A DNA stretch of 64,000 nucleotides from Odontocerum albicorne (GCA_949825065.1 OX463849.1:41351234-41415233); one strand, 5' to 3'. Shown: positions 45,560-56,496, counted from the first letter of the stretch. Numbers and translations are program-made. The notes: a model not told the origin generated them from the letters alone.

Positions 45560-46425
45560 TTTTTTGCTTCTTCTCCCTGGCTCCATCCCAACTCACTGTC
45601 TGCGAAGACTGTTGGGGTCAGCTCTCCTCGTCCTCAGGTTGTATGCTCTTCTGTCCCGGACTACGTGCCCCAGGCCATGCCTCTGCATCAGGTTATCTTT
45701 TTGCCCCACCCATGAATTCTTTGGTCTTCCTCTGGTTGTTATTAGAGGAAGATCCATGGAGATTGCCTGGTTCACAATGTGATCGGGTGCTTTGTGCCTA
45801 ACGTGCCCATACCATCTCAATCGCCTCTCCTCCATCTTGCTGTTGATGTCTGTAACACCTAGGCTTCCACGAATGCGTGAGCTTTTTATTTTATCTCTTA
45901 GGGACACACCAGCTGACCATCTTAGCATGCGTATTTCAGCACTTTCTAGTTGCCTGGAGTAAGAGTTATACATCGTCCAGCATTCGGAGTCATAGAGGAG
46001 TGCGGGTCTGACAATCGTTTGGTATACTTTTCCTTTTAACTTTACTGGCATTTTCGGATCACATAGAACTCCCGTCATTGATCTAAACTTCATCCATCCC
46101 ACATTAATTATATGTGTTACATCTGCTGCACATCCTCCATTGCTATGGATGGGTGATCCAAGATACTTAAAGGTGTCACAATTTGGTAATGTTTCTCCAT
46201 CCATTTGCATTACGGGAGCGACAGCATTTGTGTTCTCGAATGATAGGTACAGATACTCTGTTTTCTTTCTGCTCAGTCTCAATCCATTGTCCTCCAAGAC
46301 TCTTCTCCACCTTTCCAGACTATTTTGCAGGTCTTCATGTTTTTCACTTATTTATACGATATCGTCTGCAAATAGTAGGATCTTTAGGAGACTATTCATT
46401 TCCTGGTTAGTTAAATAGTCCATGA
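45560..46425 (-). pseudogene. LINE-G copy 2, reverse transcriptase from the FADD motif to the C-terminus
   Basis: A 234-codon frame (45593-46297) continues upstream across a stop to LLFADDIV, the RT palm catalytic motif (FADD at 46361-46372 on the minus strand). Downstream blocks are RLSRKKTEYL, YLGSPI, INVGWMKFRSMTGVLCDP, KGKVYQTIVRPALLY, RMLRWSAGVSLRDK, RLRWYGHV and RGRPKNSW. The order is that of a non-LTR RT from the palm to the thumb and C-terminal segment. The stop after FADDIV and absence of the fingers and endonuclease make it dead. The 3' end (ggagccagggagaagaagc) matches copy 1 at 22730-23320. Confidence 0.88.
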
Positions 46426-46492
46426 CTTAGAACAAAAAATATATATTTATTGCGACATCCTATATTTTAACAATATTAAATATGACATACTA
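46426..46492. other. AT-rich spacer
   Basis: Nothing recognised. Confidence 0.4.
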
Positions 46493-46685
46493 CATTATGT
46501 TGTATCACACTTTTACTGTATACAGTATAACCTGGAAAGTTTATTGACATGGAGTAATCTTTTCCAATCAACCAGAAAGTAGTTAAATCAGCTTTTAAAA
46601 AAATCTAGATACGAACAGTAATCGAGCCTGCATCCCCGGGCTGGAAACACAAACGTCTCACCAACTAGGCCACCGAGGTCACGTG
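46493..46685 (-). repeat. SINE-B copy 8 (near full length)
   Basis: The minus strand has gacctcggtggcctagttgg at the head and, further on, gaggctcgattactgttcgt in place of a clean B box. The body contains ctggttgattggaaaagatt and the tail has agtgtgatacaac. Confidence 0.8.
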
Positions 46686-47348
46686 AAATCTTCTTGCATA
46701 TGGAAAATGTCATTGTTCTTTCATATTTTTCAATAATTGCATCTAAATAATATCAACATTATCAGATCGAACCTAACAACTTAGATTTGTTTAAAAATAC
46801 GATATAAAACCAATGGCGTCAAACCCTGCACGTGGCATAGCATAATGGCAAATTACGAATCTTAAACTGTTCAACCGATAGAGGTGTCTGCAATAAATAT
46901 GAAATAATAACAAAGTGCAAAGACTTAATTCGATAGGAAATAAATATCACGGGGTTTCTCGCTGATATGATATCCTTTTTGATCTCTAATGACTCACACG
47001 CACGCAACGTGCGCAATGCGCCGTGTGCAACGAGATGTGAGAATGATTTCACTTCACGCAATGCACAGTTTACGGCCATAAAGCGCGCTTCTAACTCGTC
47101 TCGTTCTCTTGCTTAGGTGATTTTTCTCCAAACCAAGTAATCCATATACTCCTAAGTTGTGGATTGTAATATTTCATTGGTTGGATCCAAGATACCGATG
47201 TAAATAGCACAAAATAAAGCAATACGGAGGACATTTCCAAAGGATTACTTCTTTCTGTTGACACTCATCATGATGTTCCTATTATTTATATTAAAACTGT
47301 ATAATTAATTTTTCTACAACTATATAAGTAAAATAAAAACAAAAGATA
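46686..47348. other. Unassigned, with a GC-elevated patch at about 46940-47110
   Basis: The patch has cacacgcacgcaacgtgcgc and taaagcgcgcttctaactcg. The 86-codon minus frame across it (46819-47079) has no recognisable motif. Possible noncoding element. Confidence 0.3.
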
Positions 47349-48176
47349 GTCCGGAAAGTAATTTCGTATTTCTAGGTTTTTATGCATTATGAGTCACTTA
47401 AAATCATCAATGCTCAGCACAACTGGGAGCAAATAGCAAAACAACTTTTGCGGGAAGACGCAGACATGCTGTGTGTACTGAAGCTCCTTGCCCTATATAC
47501 AATACGACAGAAATGCCTATCACAAATTCGTATAAGAGATAATTCTCCTTGCCCTATATACAACAGAAATGCCTATCACAGAAATGCCTATCACAAAATC
47601 ATATAATCTCCGGTGGCACCAACGTTATGTACCATGACCACCACTTTGCATGTGACCTTCTATTATACTCGTCACGGGAAATGGGCATTTTTTTAATTCA
47701 TTGATTTTTAGGTTTAATTTAAAAGCAAAATTGCACCGAATGCTCGAGGACAATGGTTTTTAATATTTTTTTAGTGTATCAGCAATATTTCGTGTCGTAG
47801 AATGCTGTTTTTTCTCGATCGAAGCTGAGTCCGTCACCAATGGTAATCGCCCTCCAGAACGGACACCATCTTCGAGTATCGTATCACTAGTACGAGATGT
47901 TTTAAACCACATTAGAAACACACGATCGCTTACTGCATTGCCGCCATATACTGTGAATATATATTTTTTGTTTCTGATGCAGTTTTTTTCTTTGAGGTAG
48001 TTAAAAAAAAATCAGGCATAAAAAATTACTGATTATTAAATCCATCTTCAAAATGATGCCAAAACCCCCTCAACCAATTTGGTTAAACAATTATATACAT
48101 TATCAAGTCAGCGGCATTTTTTTTATCTTAACGATATCTATCTAAGAAATACGAAACTACTTTCCGGGCATCCCAA
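47349..48176. mobile_element. Mariner-like element with unrecognised interior
   Basis: The left end gtccggaaagtaatttcgta and the right end (minus strand) gcccggaaagtagtttcgta form terminal inverted repeats. They extend through tttct and are followed by TA-rich flanks. The interior (about 780 bp) shows no catalytic mariner motif. Small duplications (ttgccctatata and gaaatgcctatcaca) lie at about 47488-47600. It is probably nonautonomous. Confidence 0.55.
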
Positions 48177-48689
48177 TATAATGTATTTTATAAAATGGTT
48201 TGCAAATCCCTGTTCCAAACGATGTGCAGTCGTTACCCTCCTCGCCTTCTCCTAATAACGGACTTTATCGATCGCTCTCTGTTTCTGATTACAAGACAAG
48301 TTTCTTTACAACCGAGAGCACTGTATATCTTTTGGCATTTATGATACCCGGAGTAGGAACGTATGGACTCGAATGTAGATTTAGCTTTTATGCGCACATT
48401 AACGATTCATCGGTACTTTGCATTTTCTTCTACGATGGTTTTATGGTGAACATACATACTCTCTTATTTGTTTATATGCATTCAACTTCAAAGATTCTCT
48501 TGAAAACAATAAACTAGCGTTAGAATAAATTAAAGTTTAATTTTTCAATATCATATTTACACTTGTGGATTCCAAAAAAAGTCGGAAGTTTTTTAAATAG
48601 TATATTTACGAGTTATATAATGAAATATTTACATAAAAAATACCAAAACAAAGCTTGTCCGTTTTTCATCTTCCGTGGCGTTCATGATA
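48177..48689. other. Unique stretch with a 105-codon open frame
   Basis: The frame at 48200-48517 begins MQIPVPNDVQSLPSSPSPNN and is moderately complex. No domain is recognised. It may be a noncoding conserved patch or an exon-like relic. Confidence in coding is low. Confidence 0.25.
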
Positions 48690-49262
48690 ACACAGCCTAA
48701 CCATCAAATTCCTCAAGCATGGTATTATCAAGGTAGATTAAGGAAAGTGACGGACTTAATAACAGGGGGAAGAAAAAGTATTTTCGATATCTCTATATGA
48801 TATTGTTACCTATCTATCTTTTACATGCTCATTTTTCACTGGGCATGCTTGGATATAATTTCTTGAACGCACGAAGAAATCTTTGGTTTGTGGTTTATGT
48901 ATCTGGCTCGTTAGAGGAGCGGTGAGTTTTTCAACGTGACTAAAATAAAAATTGTTAGCGTTAAAACGACAGAACTTGTTTCTTAGTCACTCACTTGTGA
49001 ACGGGCCTCTAGCCACTATGCCTATTGCAAGGATTTTATCTCTTCTCTACAGGGCATATTTCTTATCACATTGTCTTAAGTAATATAAATCAAAATGTCC
49101 TTCTAAGACTAGGGACGTTTCAAAGCACTTATCAACTTATTTAAAGATAATTATTTGTATTTTTTTATGTTTAAGATTTCTTTTTTGTTCTTCATTTTTT
49201 TTAATATGTTTGTATATGAGAAAATGTGGAAAATTCTGATGTAATTGGGCTAAACCTGTATG
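48690..49262 (+). mobile_element. CR1/jockey-like LINE relic (third copy of the 12005-12838 family)
   Basis: It contains scattered matches to the family: aaaaagtattttcgatatct ctatatga, gggcatgcttggatataatt, gaacgggcctctagccacta and, in the 3' UTR, aattgggctaaacctgt. Many indels and stops, so clearly older than the other two copies. Confidence 0.75.
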
Positions 49263-49490
49263 ATTAAAGACATTGTAATTTATTTTTATCAAACACTGTT
49301 TATTCCACTTTTTTGTGACGGTATAACTCTAACGGTTTCAAGGCTTTTACCTCATCTTTAGGAGACCACAAACAAGTCTTGTTTGTGCTCCCCTGAAGAT
49401 GATGTGAAAGCCTTGAAACCGGTAGGGTTATACCGTCACAAAAAAGTGGAATAAACAGTGTTTGATAAAAATAAATTACGATGTCTTTAA
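49263..49490. mobile_element. 228-bp palindrome of two Penelope-like termini, hammerhead-like core in each arm
   Basis: The arms, each of about 114 bases, are nearly exact reverse complements meeting at t49376 (cacaaacaag / cttgtttgtg). The right arm (plus) has CTGAAGA 49393-49399, GAAA 49415-49418, the stem-III candidate cggta...taccg and GTC 49435-49437. The left arm (minus) has the same layout, but its core reads CTAAAGA. The sequence after the arm (ttaaacctccacaacgttaa) continues the repeat seen at 19390. Confidence 0.85.
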
Positions 49491-49639
49491 ACCTCCACAA
49501 CGTTAATGCCTTAACTATAAACAACATGTATGATTAAAAATTAATAAACAAAGGAACCTGAAAGACAAGCGTATAATAAGAAGAGGTGACCATATCTCGT
49601 GAAATGATAATTAGGACAGAACATATAATCGTTTAAATA
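49491..49639. other. Spacer, first part continuing the Penelope-like repeat
   Basis: Bases to about 49518 match 19390-19425. The rest is unassigned. Confidence 0.45.
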
Positions 49640-49865
49640 AATAAATATAGGTTTATTGATAGCATCAAAGTATGTACAACATGTAAATACATTCCGAAAT
49701 CGCACATATATCTCAAGATGCAGAAAATACGTTTAAGAGAGAAGGTGTCAAAAGGTCTGGGCTCATCTCATAACATCTCCCCCGGTCGAGATACACCAAC
49801 CAATATAAGACGAACCCGGCCGGAAGGATATCAGATGTTTTTATCAGCCCACAACCTTGTGCATG
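49640..49865 (-). mobile_element. LTR-retrotransposon-like fragment, PPT plus LTR start (tentative, copy 2)
   Basis: The minus strand reads tgtatctcgaccgggggaga, then TGTTATGAGATGAGCCC and, about 115 bases on, caataaacctatattt. This is the better copy of the pair with 8155-8350. The purine run followed by TGT and a poly(A) signal support an LTR end, but no ORF is attached. Confidence 0.5.
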
Positions 49866-50459
49866 TAGGTAAGAAAAGAAAAACAGAAGATTAATAAATG
49901 GCAGAAAATATATAAAAGAAAACTCACTAATACCATCTCACATTAACTTTCAGCGAAAAAAAGAGAAAAACTGATAGGAGTACAAATTTTATGAAAATTA
50001 AATCACAAATGAAAAATGATGTTCATATATACAAACCAGAGTACAAAAATTAAAATAATAAGCAGTAATATTAAAATTAATGAAAAGACAACGCACATAC
50101 ACGACCCCCGGTTCATCGCCAGCAAAAAAAAAGAAGAAACCAAATCAAAACAAAAAAATCACTAACTATTTAGAAACATTTCTGAAGGTCCAACTATTGG
50201 CCAGCTCTTTCAAGGTAGAGGCAACTCATTCCAGCATTTACTGGCTGAGTATGTGAAGGTCCCTCGAATAATTTTGGATTATGACTCCGGATGATTAAAA
50301 GGATTTCTCTGCTTCTTGTTTCATAGCCGTGAAAATATCTGGCCCAATTCAGTTTTTCGAAGAAATAAGGTGATATTTATGTCTTGGCAATTTTTGTTTA
50401 CACACTCCTGCCACTGCATCAAACATAGCATATATTCTACGTAATCCCTTTGTCCATGT
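49866..50459. other. A-rich then mixed stretch, unassigned
   Basis: No frame or family match that I can support. Confidence 0.4.
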
Positions 50460-50960
50460 ACATATGTTAAGTGTTAGTCTACACGCCGTTTCGATTCTTC
50501 GTCAACACCCATGTTATCACGGGCGTAATTATCTTAAGAGGTTATTAAAGAGATCTCTAATCTCGGTGCTGGCCACTCGCCTAACAATGGCTACATATTT
50601 CTCAACTTCCGTCACCCAGACAAACACCCGCAGTGGATATAATTAATTAGCTGCTTCTCTCTGTCTCACTCTCTGCATTATTCTCGCCTTTGTTGCCGTT
50701 GTTGTACCTTTTGTTGTTTGAGACTTGGTCGTCGATTACCCGAAGATAACTGGGCGTATTACGAATTGTCCGGCACCGGGATATAAGCCATTCTGCCCTC
50801 GAGGCAAAGACACATGGCTCTCTCGAGGCCCATTCAGACCGCTCTGTGGGTGGCGGAGAGAAACGCGAACCTTATGGCATTATTCCATCATCCAAATCTG
50901 AGCTTTGCAACCTTTTCAAAAGCACGTCTCTCTCGTGTTATGGACATTGTGTTCTTTCTA
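50460..50960. other. GC-elevated unique patch, candidate regulatory element
   Basis: Two less AT-rich blocks (50470-50640 and 50700-50940) contain words such as gttatcacgggcgtaattat and ccctcgaggcaaagacacat. Frames are short and there is no second copy in the window. A candidate conserved noncoding region. Confidence 0.3.
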
Positions 50961-52190
50961 ACTATACATTAATCAACTTCATCCCTTGAAACCTTTTCGA
51001 CTGGTTTAATCAAATTATTTTCTTACTCAAAGGATTCAATTAAGAATATACTTTAACTCAAACATGTAAACATGGTATACGAGTATTATGAAACGCTGAA
51101 GAAAATTTAAAAAATGTCCTTTAAATCTTATTCTTTGATAAAGTTCCTTCAAAAGCAACAGAAACGTTCTTTTTTTTCAGATTTTAAATTAATCCTTATG
51201 AGCTATATGCAATCAAATTAATGAAAAATGATCGACTCACAATCGATAAAAAAAATACTTATTTGTGATAATTGGATGCTGTTAAATTATAACAAGTAAC
51301 AAGTAATAATTGGATGCTGTTAAATTATAACCAATTAGTATAGTTTATAATAAGTCGAGGAATATTTTAAAGTTTAATTCATGAAATCTTTTTTTATGTA
51401 TGTGGTTTCACATTGTATGTCTGGTAAGTCCTTCTAATTTACCTGATTCAGATAAAAAGAGTTTTTAATTCATAGGAGATTGAACGAAAATGGAAGGGCC
51501 TAATTTGTTGTAAACAAAAATCGATTTTTTATGCTAGAAATAAAAATAAAAGAAACTACAAAAGTTTTATTTTTTTTATGAGTTCAATATTAAATACAAC
51601 CCTTTGATGCTATTTTTTGTACTCTGTCCTCTCTGCCTACGTGATGAATGTAAATAATAATATAGTATTTAAGTCTTTCGTTTCAAATCCCGAAAAACAT
51701 TTAAATTGTAAACATTTTGTCAATCTTCTTCTAATGGTTAGCATGTTCAGTGCGTGTCTTGACGTTCCTATTCGATTCCCGACTTGTTGAAAGCTTTTTA
51801 GACAGCTTTTTATCTGGATTTATAAATTACACTGACATCTAGTAGAATTTGGGAATTTTATATAAATTTTCTTTTTTTGTTAAATATTTATTCATATTCG
51901 TTTTCGTGATGCCCGTGGAATTTCATTGTTGTTTAACCAAATTCATTGTTGTGATAATCTTTACCACAATAAATACCAGTCATCTAGACCACCTTTAAAG
52001 AATGTTTATTAAAATGTCGTTGCTGTACTTGTGCCCAAGCATCGAAATTTTCTTCCTGTTCCGTTTACGAGTATTGTCCTCGCACAATATGTAAGACTTT
52101 GTAAGACATTGTTTGTTATTAATGATTGCTTCAACTCACAATGGATCACAAACCATTTATACGTGAAATCCTTTGACTTTAAAAATTGTA
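50961..52190. other. AT-rich intergenic stretch
   Basis: A 29-base direct duplication (taataattggatgctgttaa) lies at about 51268-51330. A tRNA-like relic with a B-box-like attcgattcccgact lies at about 51730-51790. Nothing else. Confidence 0.4.
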
Positions 52191-52413
52191 ATACATTTTA
52201 TTATTCTGTTACACTTTCGTTGTATACAGTACAATGTGTCGGGCTTATTGCCATGTAGCAATCTCTTCTAGCCAACCAGATAGATGTTAAAGAGACCTAA
52301 AGTAAAAACCAGATTGGAATCCTTTTTTAAAAAATCAAGGTTCCAGCGGGATTTGAACTCGCAACCTCCGGGCTGGGAGACAGTCGTCTTACCAATTAGG
52401 CCACGGAGATCGT
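52191..52413 (-). repeat. SINE-B copy 9 (best preserved)
   Basis: The minus strand starts gatctccgtggcctaattgg taagacg (A box), then ggttgcgagttcaaatcccg (B box) and ctggaacctt. The body is aggtctctttaacatctatc and ctagaagagattgctacatgg, and the tail is acaacgaaagtgtaacagaa. The tRNA-like head folds plausibly but lacks a full acceptor stem, so it is a SINE. Confidence 0.88.
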
Positions 52414-52479
52414 CACACATATATGTTTTGAAATCATATTTTCTTTTATTTATTATTAATTTATATCGGTAGAGTAAAA

Positions 52480-52680
52480 CCAAGGAAATCATAGTTAGAT
52501 CAAGTAAATGATATTTTGAATAAAGTTAACGTAGAAAGTCAGATAAATTATAGGAGTTGTAGGAGAAGGTGTAAGGATGTAAAGAAAACGAAATATATGT
52601 GTCGTGATAGGAAAATCTGGTTATCTGTCCTCTGCCTACCCTGACGGGGAAATGGCGCGATGATATGTATGTATATTTCA
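52480..52680 (+). mobile_element. LINE-E relic
   Basis: Plus-strand pieces: RLDQVNDIL.KVNVESQ, RSCRRRCKDV and CRDRKIWLSVLCLP-like, the terminal part of the LINE-E ORF, with stops. Confidence 0.62.
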
Positions 52681-52829
52681 AATATTTTTCCTAAGATTTT
52701 GTCGCATGGATTTAAATAGTGTGTCGTCTTCCATTTATTTTTGGCTTTTCCGCCTTAAGGCTCTTCTCAAAAAAATTGTAAAGAAAAACAATAATCGAAA
52801 TAAATATAATATTTTTCAGATGTTTTGTG

Positions 52830-53110
52830 AATTAACTCAGTAAGCTCATGTTAGCGAAATACACATGCTGCGATGAATTTCATGATTGACCTTGAGAAAG
52901 TAACGAATAAGCAGGTGAGAAGTGTTCTGAAAGTTGCTCCCATACGGTAAACCATTGAAATATGTGGAGACCCAGACTATTAGAATAGAAGTTCTTTGAA
53001 AAAGAGGAATAGGTGGTCCTAAAAAGCGGTAGATGGATAGCGTCAATCAAGATTCGAAAAAGCTGAACTACCTTCGAAGATGACCATGGACACATGATAC
53101 AGAACGGTTC
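52830..53110 (+). mobile_element. Probable LINE relic, ORF end
   Basis: Plus-strand reading gives GGPKKR.MDSVNQDSKKLN and LRR.PWTHDTERF, resembling the RGRPKKRWMD.I..D block of a LINE ORF end. The rest is unreadable. Confidence 0.5.
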
Positions 53111-53443
53111 TAAGTAAATGGAAACAATACGAGGATAATGGTTAGTTTAATGAGCTACAGAAGGACAAAAGGAGTCTATTTTTCCTAGGTTCATTTTTAG
53201 AAACTATTAAAATCGTTTTTTATTTACAATTTACAACAATAATCAAAATAAATCTCGTTCGATTATGCAATGATATTATTGACTAAGAACTCGAGTAGAC
53301 ATAGATAAATGGAATTCTAAGAAAGTGGTAGAAAACTGAGCTAAATAATATATTAACATAAATAGTTCCTCAGGTATATGTTTATGTTTATGGGCGATAT
53401 GCAAACTAGACAAACATGATCCAGTCTCTTTTCAAAGCCTCTT
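53111..53443. other. AT-rich spacer
   Basis: Nothing recognised. Confidence 0.4.
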
Positions 53444-54336
53444 TCAAAAATATGTAATCCGTTCAAGAACAAAATATGTAATCCGTTCAAGAACAAAATA
53501 TGTAATCCGTTCAAGAACAAAATATGTAATCCGTTCAAGAACAAAATATGTAATACGTTAAAGAACAAAATATGTAATCCGTTCAAGAACAAAATATGTA
53601 ATACGTTCAAGAATAAATATGTAATCCGTTCAAGAACAAAATATGTAATCCGTTCAAGAACAAAATATGTAATCCGTTCAAGAACAAAATATGTAATCCG
53701 TTCAAGAACAAAATATGTAATACGTTCAAGAACAAAATATGTAATCCGTTCAAGAACAAAATATGTAATACGTTCAAGAACAAAATATGTAATACGTTCA
53801 AGAATAAATATGTAATCCGTTCAAGAACAAAATATGTAATCCGTTCAAGAACAAAATATGTAATACGTTCAAGAATAAATATGTAATCCGTTCAAGAACA
53901 AAATATGTAATCCGTTCAAGAACAATTTATATGTAATACGTTCAAGAATAAATATGTAATCCGTTCAAGAACAAAATATGTAATCCGTTCAAGAACAAAA
54001 TATGTAATCCGTTCAAGAACAAAATATGTAATACGTTCAAGAACAAAATATGTAATCCGTTCAAGAACAAAATATGTAATCCATTCAAGAACAAAATATG
54101 TAATCCGTTCAAGAACAATTTATATGTAATACGTTCAAGAATAAATATGTAATCCGTTCAAGAACAAAATATGTAATCCGTTCAAGAACAAAATATGTAA
54201 TCCGTTCAAGAACAAAATATGTAATCCGTTCAAGAACAAAATATGTAATACGTTCAAGAATAAATATGTAATCCGTTCAAGAACAAAATATGTAATCCGT
54301 TCAAGAACAAAATATGTAATACGTTCAAGAACAAAA
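53444..54336. repeat. 24-bp satellite array, about 37 units with a mixed pattern
   Basis: The basic unit is aagaacaaaatatgtaatcc gttc. Variants include acgttc for ccgttc, a 23-base aagaataaatatgtaatc form and a 26-base aagaacaatttatatgtaat form. The variants recur in blocks (for example near 53590, 53790, 53870, 53935 and 54130), giving a loose higher-order structure. Frames of eight-residue period stay open on the minus strand. Confidence 0.96.
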
Positions 54337-54739
54337 ATTAAACAATGACACAGTCGTATTATTTAAATTGTCTTCATGTTTTTTTGCTGAGCTTTATCAT
54401 ATGGAATGATGGAAATATAAAAAGGTATTTTAAGATTTTTTTAAAATTAGTATATAAATCTATTATACTATATTTGTCATGTATATTTATAATTTTTTAA
54501 TGGTTTTTCGGTATAAATTTTATTATGGTATATCTAATATTTCGTTGTTGATAAAACTTACACTTTTGAATAGGTTTAAAAAATGAGTATGGTATATCTG
54601 AACCTGCATTATTTTTAAAAGCATGACAGACAATTCCTCACGATTGAAATTATTTTCACACATTCCATGGATGAATGATACCTGGGTGTACATTACTTTA
54701 ATGTATTGTTTATAGTTAAAACATTAACATTGTGGCGGT
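54337..54739. other. AT-rich spacer
   Basis: Nothing recognised. Confidence 0.45.
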
Positions 54740-54856
54740 TTAAATACATTGTAATTTATTTTTATCAAACACTGTTTATTCCACTTTTTGTAACGGTATA
54801 ACTCTACCGGTTTCAAGGCTTTCACCTCCTTATCAAGGGAGCACAAACATTAGTTT
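54740..54856 (-). mobile_element. Penelope-like terminal repeat (left half)
   Basis: It matches the left arm of 49263-49490: attgtaatttatttttatca, aacactgtttattccacttt, gtaacggtataactctaccg and gtttcaaggctttcacctcc. On the minus strand the CUGANGA core is broken (ttgataagg), while GAAA and the stem-III-like part remain. Confidence 0.8.
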
Positions 54857-55389
54857 AATGTGTATATTCTGTTGTTCTTCATCAAGCACAGTCTTGATAG
54901 ACAAAACACAAAATTCCGATAGCAAGATTATCAAAATTCCATGACAATTGGTATTTTCAGTTTTAGCTGATTTGTATAGTTACAGCTATAAAAATACAAA
55001 TATAGATTAAATAAGGTTTAAGAATAAAAGTAGGTAGCTCTTAAGTTAATCCGCCAGAATCGAACCTGGGACGCTCACTGACTTTGTATGAACTTTGCTA
55101 ATCGTTAAACCCTAATTCTAACAACTCTTGGTATTTGCATTTAAGCAATATCTAATATACCCAATAAATATTAATATACAAAGTTAAATAAAATACTTGT
55201 TTAAATTCTACTTCTCGAAGGCAAAATCTTTCGCCCATGTTTAAATTTTTTTCATCCACGAAACTAATCAAAAAATATTTCGTCGCATTTTTACAACGAT
55301 CGTTTCGCATACTTGCAATCCAAATAACAAATAACTAAAGAGACAAACTATAAACATTTTATTTCTTTAGTATAAAACAATTACATTGT
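54857..55389. other. AT-rich stretch with a tRNA-like relic
   Basis: Near 55050-55115 the minus strand reads tttaacgattagcaaagttc and, later, cccaggttcgattctggcgg, an A-box/B-box-like pair. Probably an old SINE or tRNA pseudogene. Confidence 0.4.
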
Positions 55390-55736
55390 TTTTATACGCA
55401 TCTCCGAAGATTCACCACGTCTGGGCCGTAACAATGGCTTGTTGAACCGCCCCAGTTATGTCAAACCTTTAATGAATCTGGTCGACAATCCTTTTGTTAG
55501 AATTATCCCGTACAAGATGTTACACGTTCTTTACCTTTGACGTTGCGAGATGATCGTTCAAATTTGCAATATTGCACGGTCACCATGATGAGCTGCTTCG
55601 CCAATACTGGTTTACACTTCTCTCTTTCGAGACGATCGACTGTCTCATCTTCGGTTATTTTATTATTGCGCCTAAGTATTGTTTAGACTGTAAATTATGT
55701 TTATATTTAGAAATAAAACTCACACACTTAGGTTAC
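55390..55736. other. GC-elevated unique patch, candidate regulatory element
   Basis: The core at 55400-55650 includes ccacgtctgggccgtaacaa, tgaaccgccccagttatgtc and ttcgagacgatcgactgtct. Frames are short and there is no second copy. A conserved noncoding element is possible. Confidence 0.3.
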
Positions 55737-56213
55737 CGAACGAACGAAAACGAGTTCTTTAATTTTTAATAAATTTTTAAACGTGCGCATTTTACTGCGT
55801 CGTCGATCTTTTGTCAGTGATTTGAGGGAATACCTTTTCCACTGTTGTGTCATATGTGTGATTGTGTTATTTATATGTGTATACTTATATTAAGTATTTG
55901 TGTGATAATATCTGTTTTATTTTTAGGCTCGATGAGCCTTTTTGATCTCTCTTGCCATTATTAATCCGAATTTAATCTACCATAGTTGGGCATGGTGACT
56001 ACACCCAAAGGGATACGACAGCTCATGTCGGCGGCCCTGGTGGCGCAGTTCAGGTTAGGCGTCCTCCCGCCCCTCCCGGGGGTCTCAGTGAAGCGACGAT
56101 GGTGAAGACGGTGGAGATGAGGTGACGATGCTGGAGAAGACGGCGAAGAAGGCGCAAAGATGAGGCGTGGCTAAATGAGCTTTCTTTGCTCCTTATCACT
56201 TACTTCGCTACAT
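55737..56213 (+). repeat. Repeat F copy 2
   Basis: It aligns with the reverse complement of 36283-36724. It includes gggaataccttttccactgt, ttttatttttaggctcgatg, tggcgcagttcaggttaggc and gatgctggagaagacggcga. Copy 2 is somewhat longer, with an extra stretch in the AT-rich half. Confidence 0.7.
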
Positions 56214-56496
56214 GCTCTACCGTCTGAGGGACTGTAGGCTATAAGAGCGAACATGAAGAACTCTGCTAGACCTTTAAGGAGCATAAATACATATATTTAT
56301 AAGATCAAGTGTAGGTGTAGAGTGTGGGGATGGGAAGGTGTCGGCTGCGGCCTGTGTGATTGGAGCTTCCCCGCATTCGCATATGTATTGAAGACATATT
56401 TGGTGAGAAAACCGCAGAAAACTCACCGAGGGAAGTCGAGCTTCAGAGGACCTCTGGGCTCTACCGTTCTGTGACTTAGGTTACCAAAAAGGCAAA
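56214..56496. other. Unassigned, less AT-rich
   Basis: A 73-codon frame lies at 56253-56474 without a domain. This may extend repeat F, but it has no partner at 36 kb. Confidence 0.35.

Noticed and set aside
52191..52413. Possible tRNA gene on the minus strand
   Set aside because: A and B boxes are present, but the acceptor stem does not close and the unit recurs with a common non-tRNA body, so it is a SINE.
53353..53801. Hydrophobic repeat protein (LHILFLNG type)
   Set aside because: It is a translation of the 24-bp satellite on the minus strand. Frame-breaking unit variants and the lack of any gene signals argue against coding.
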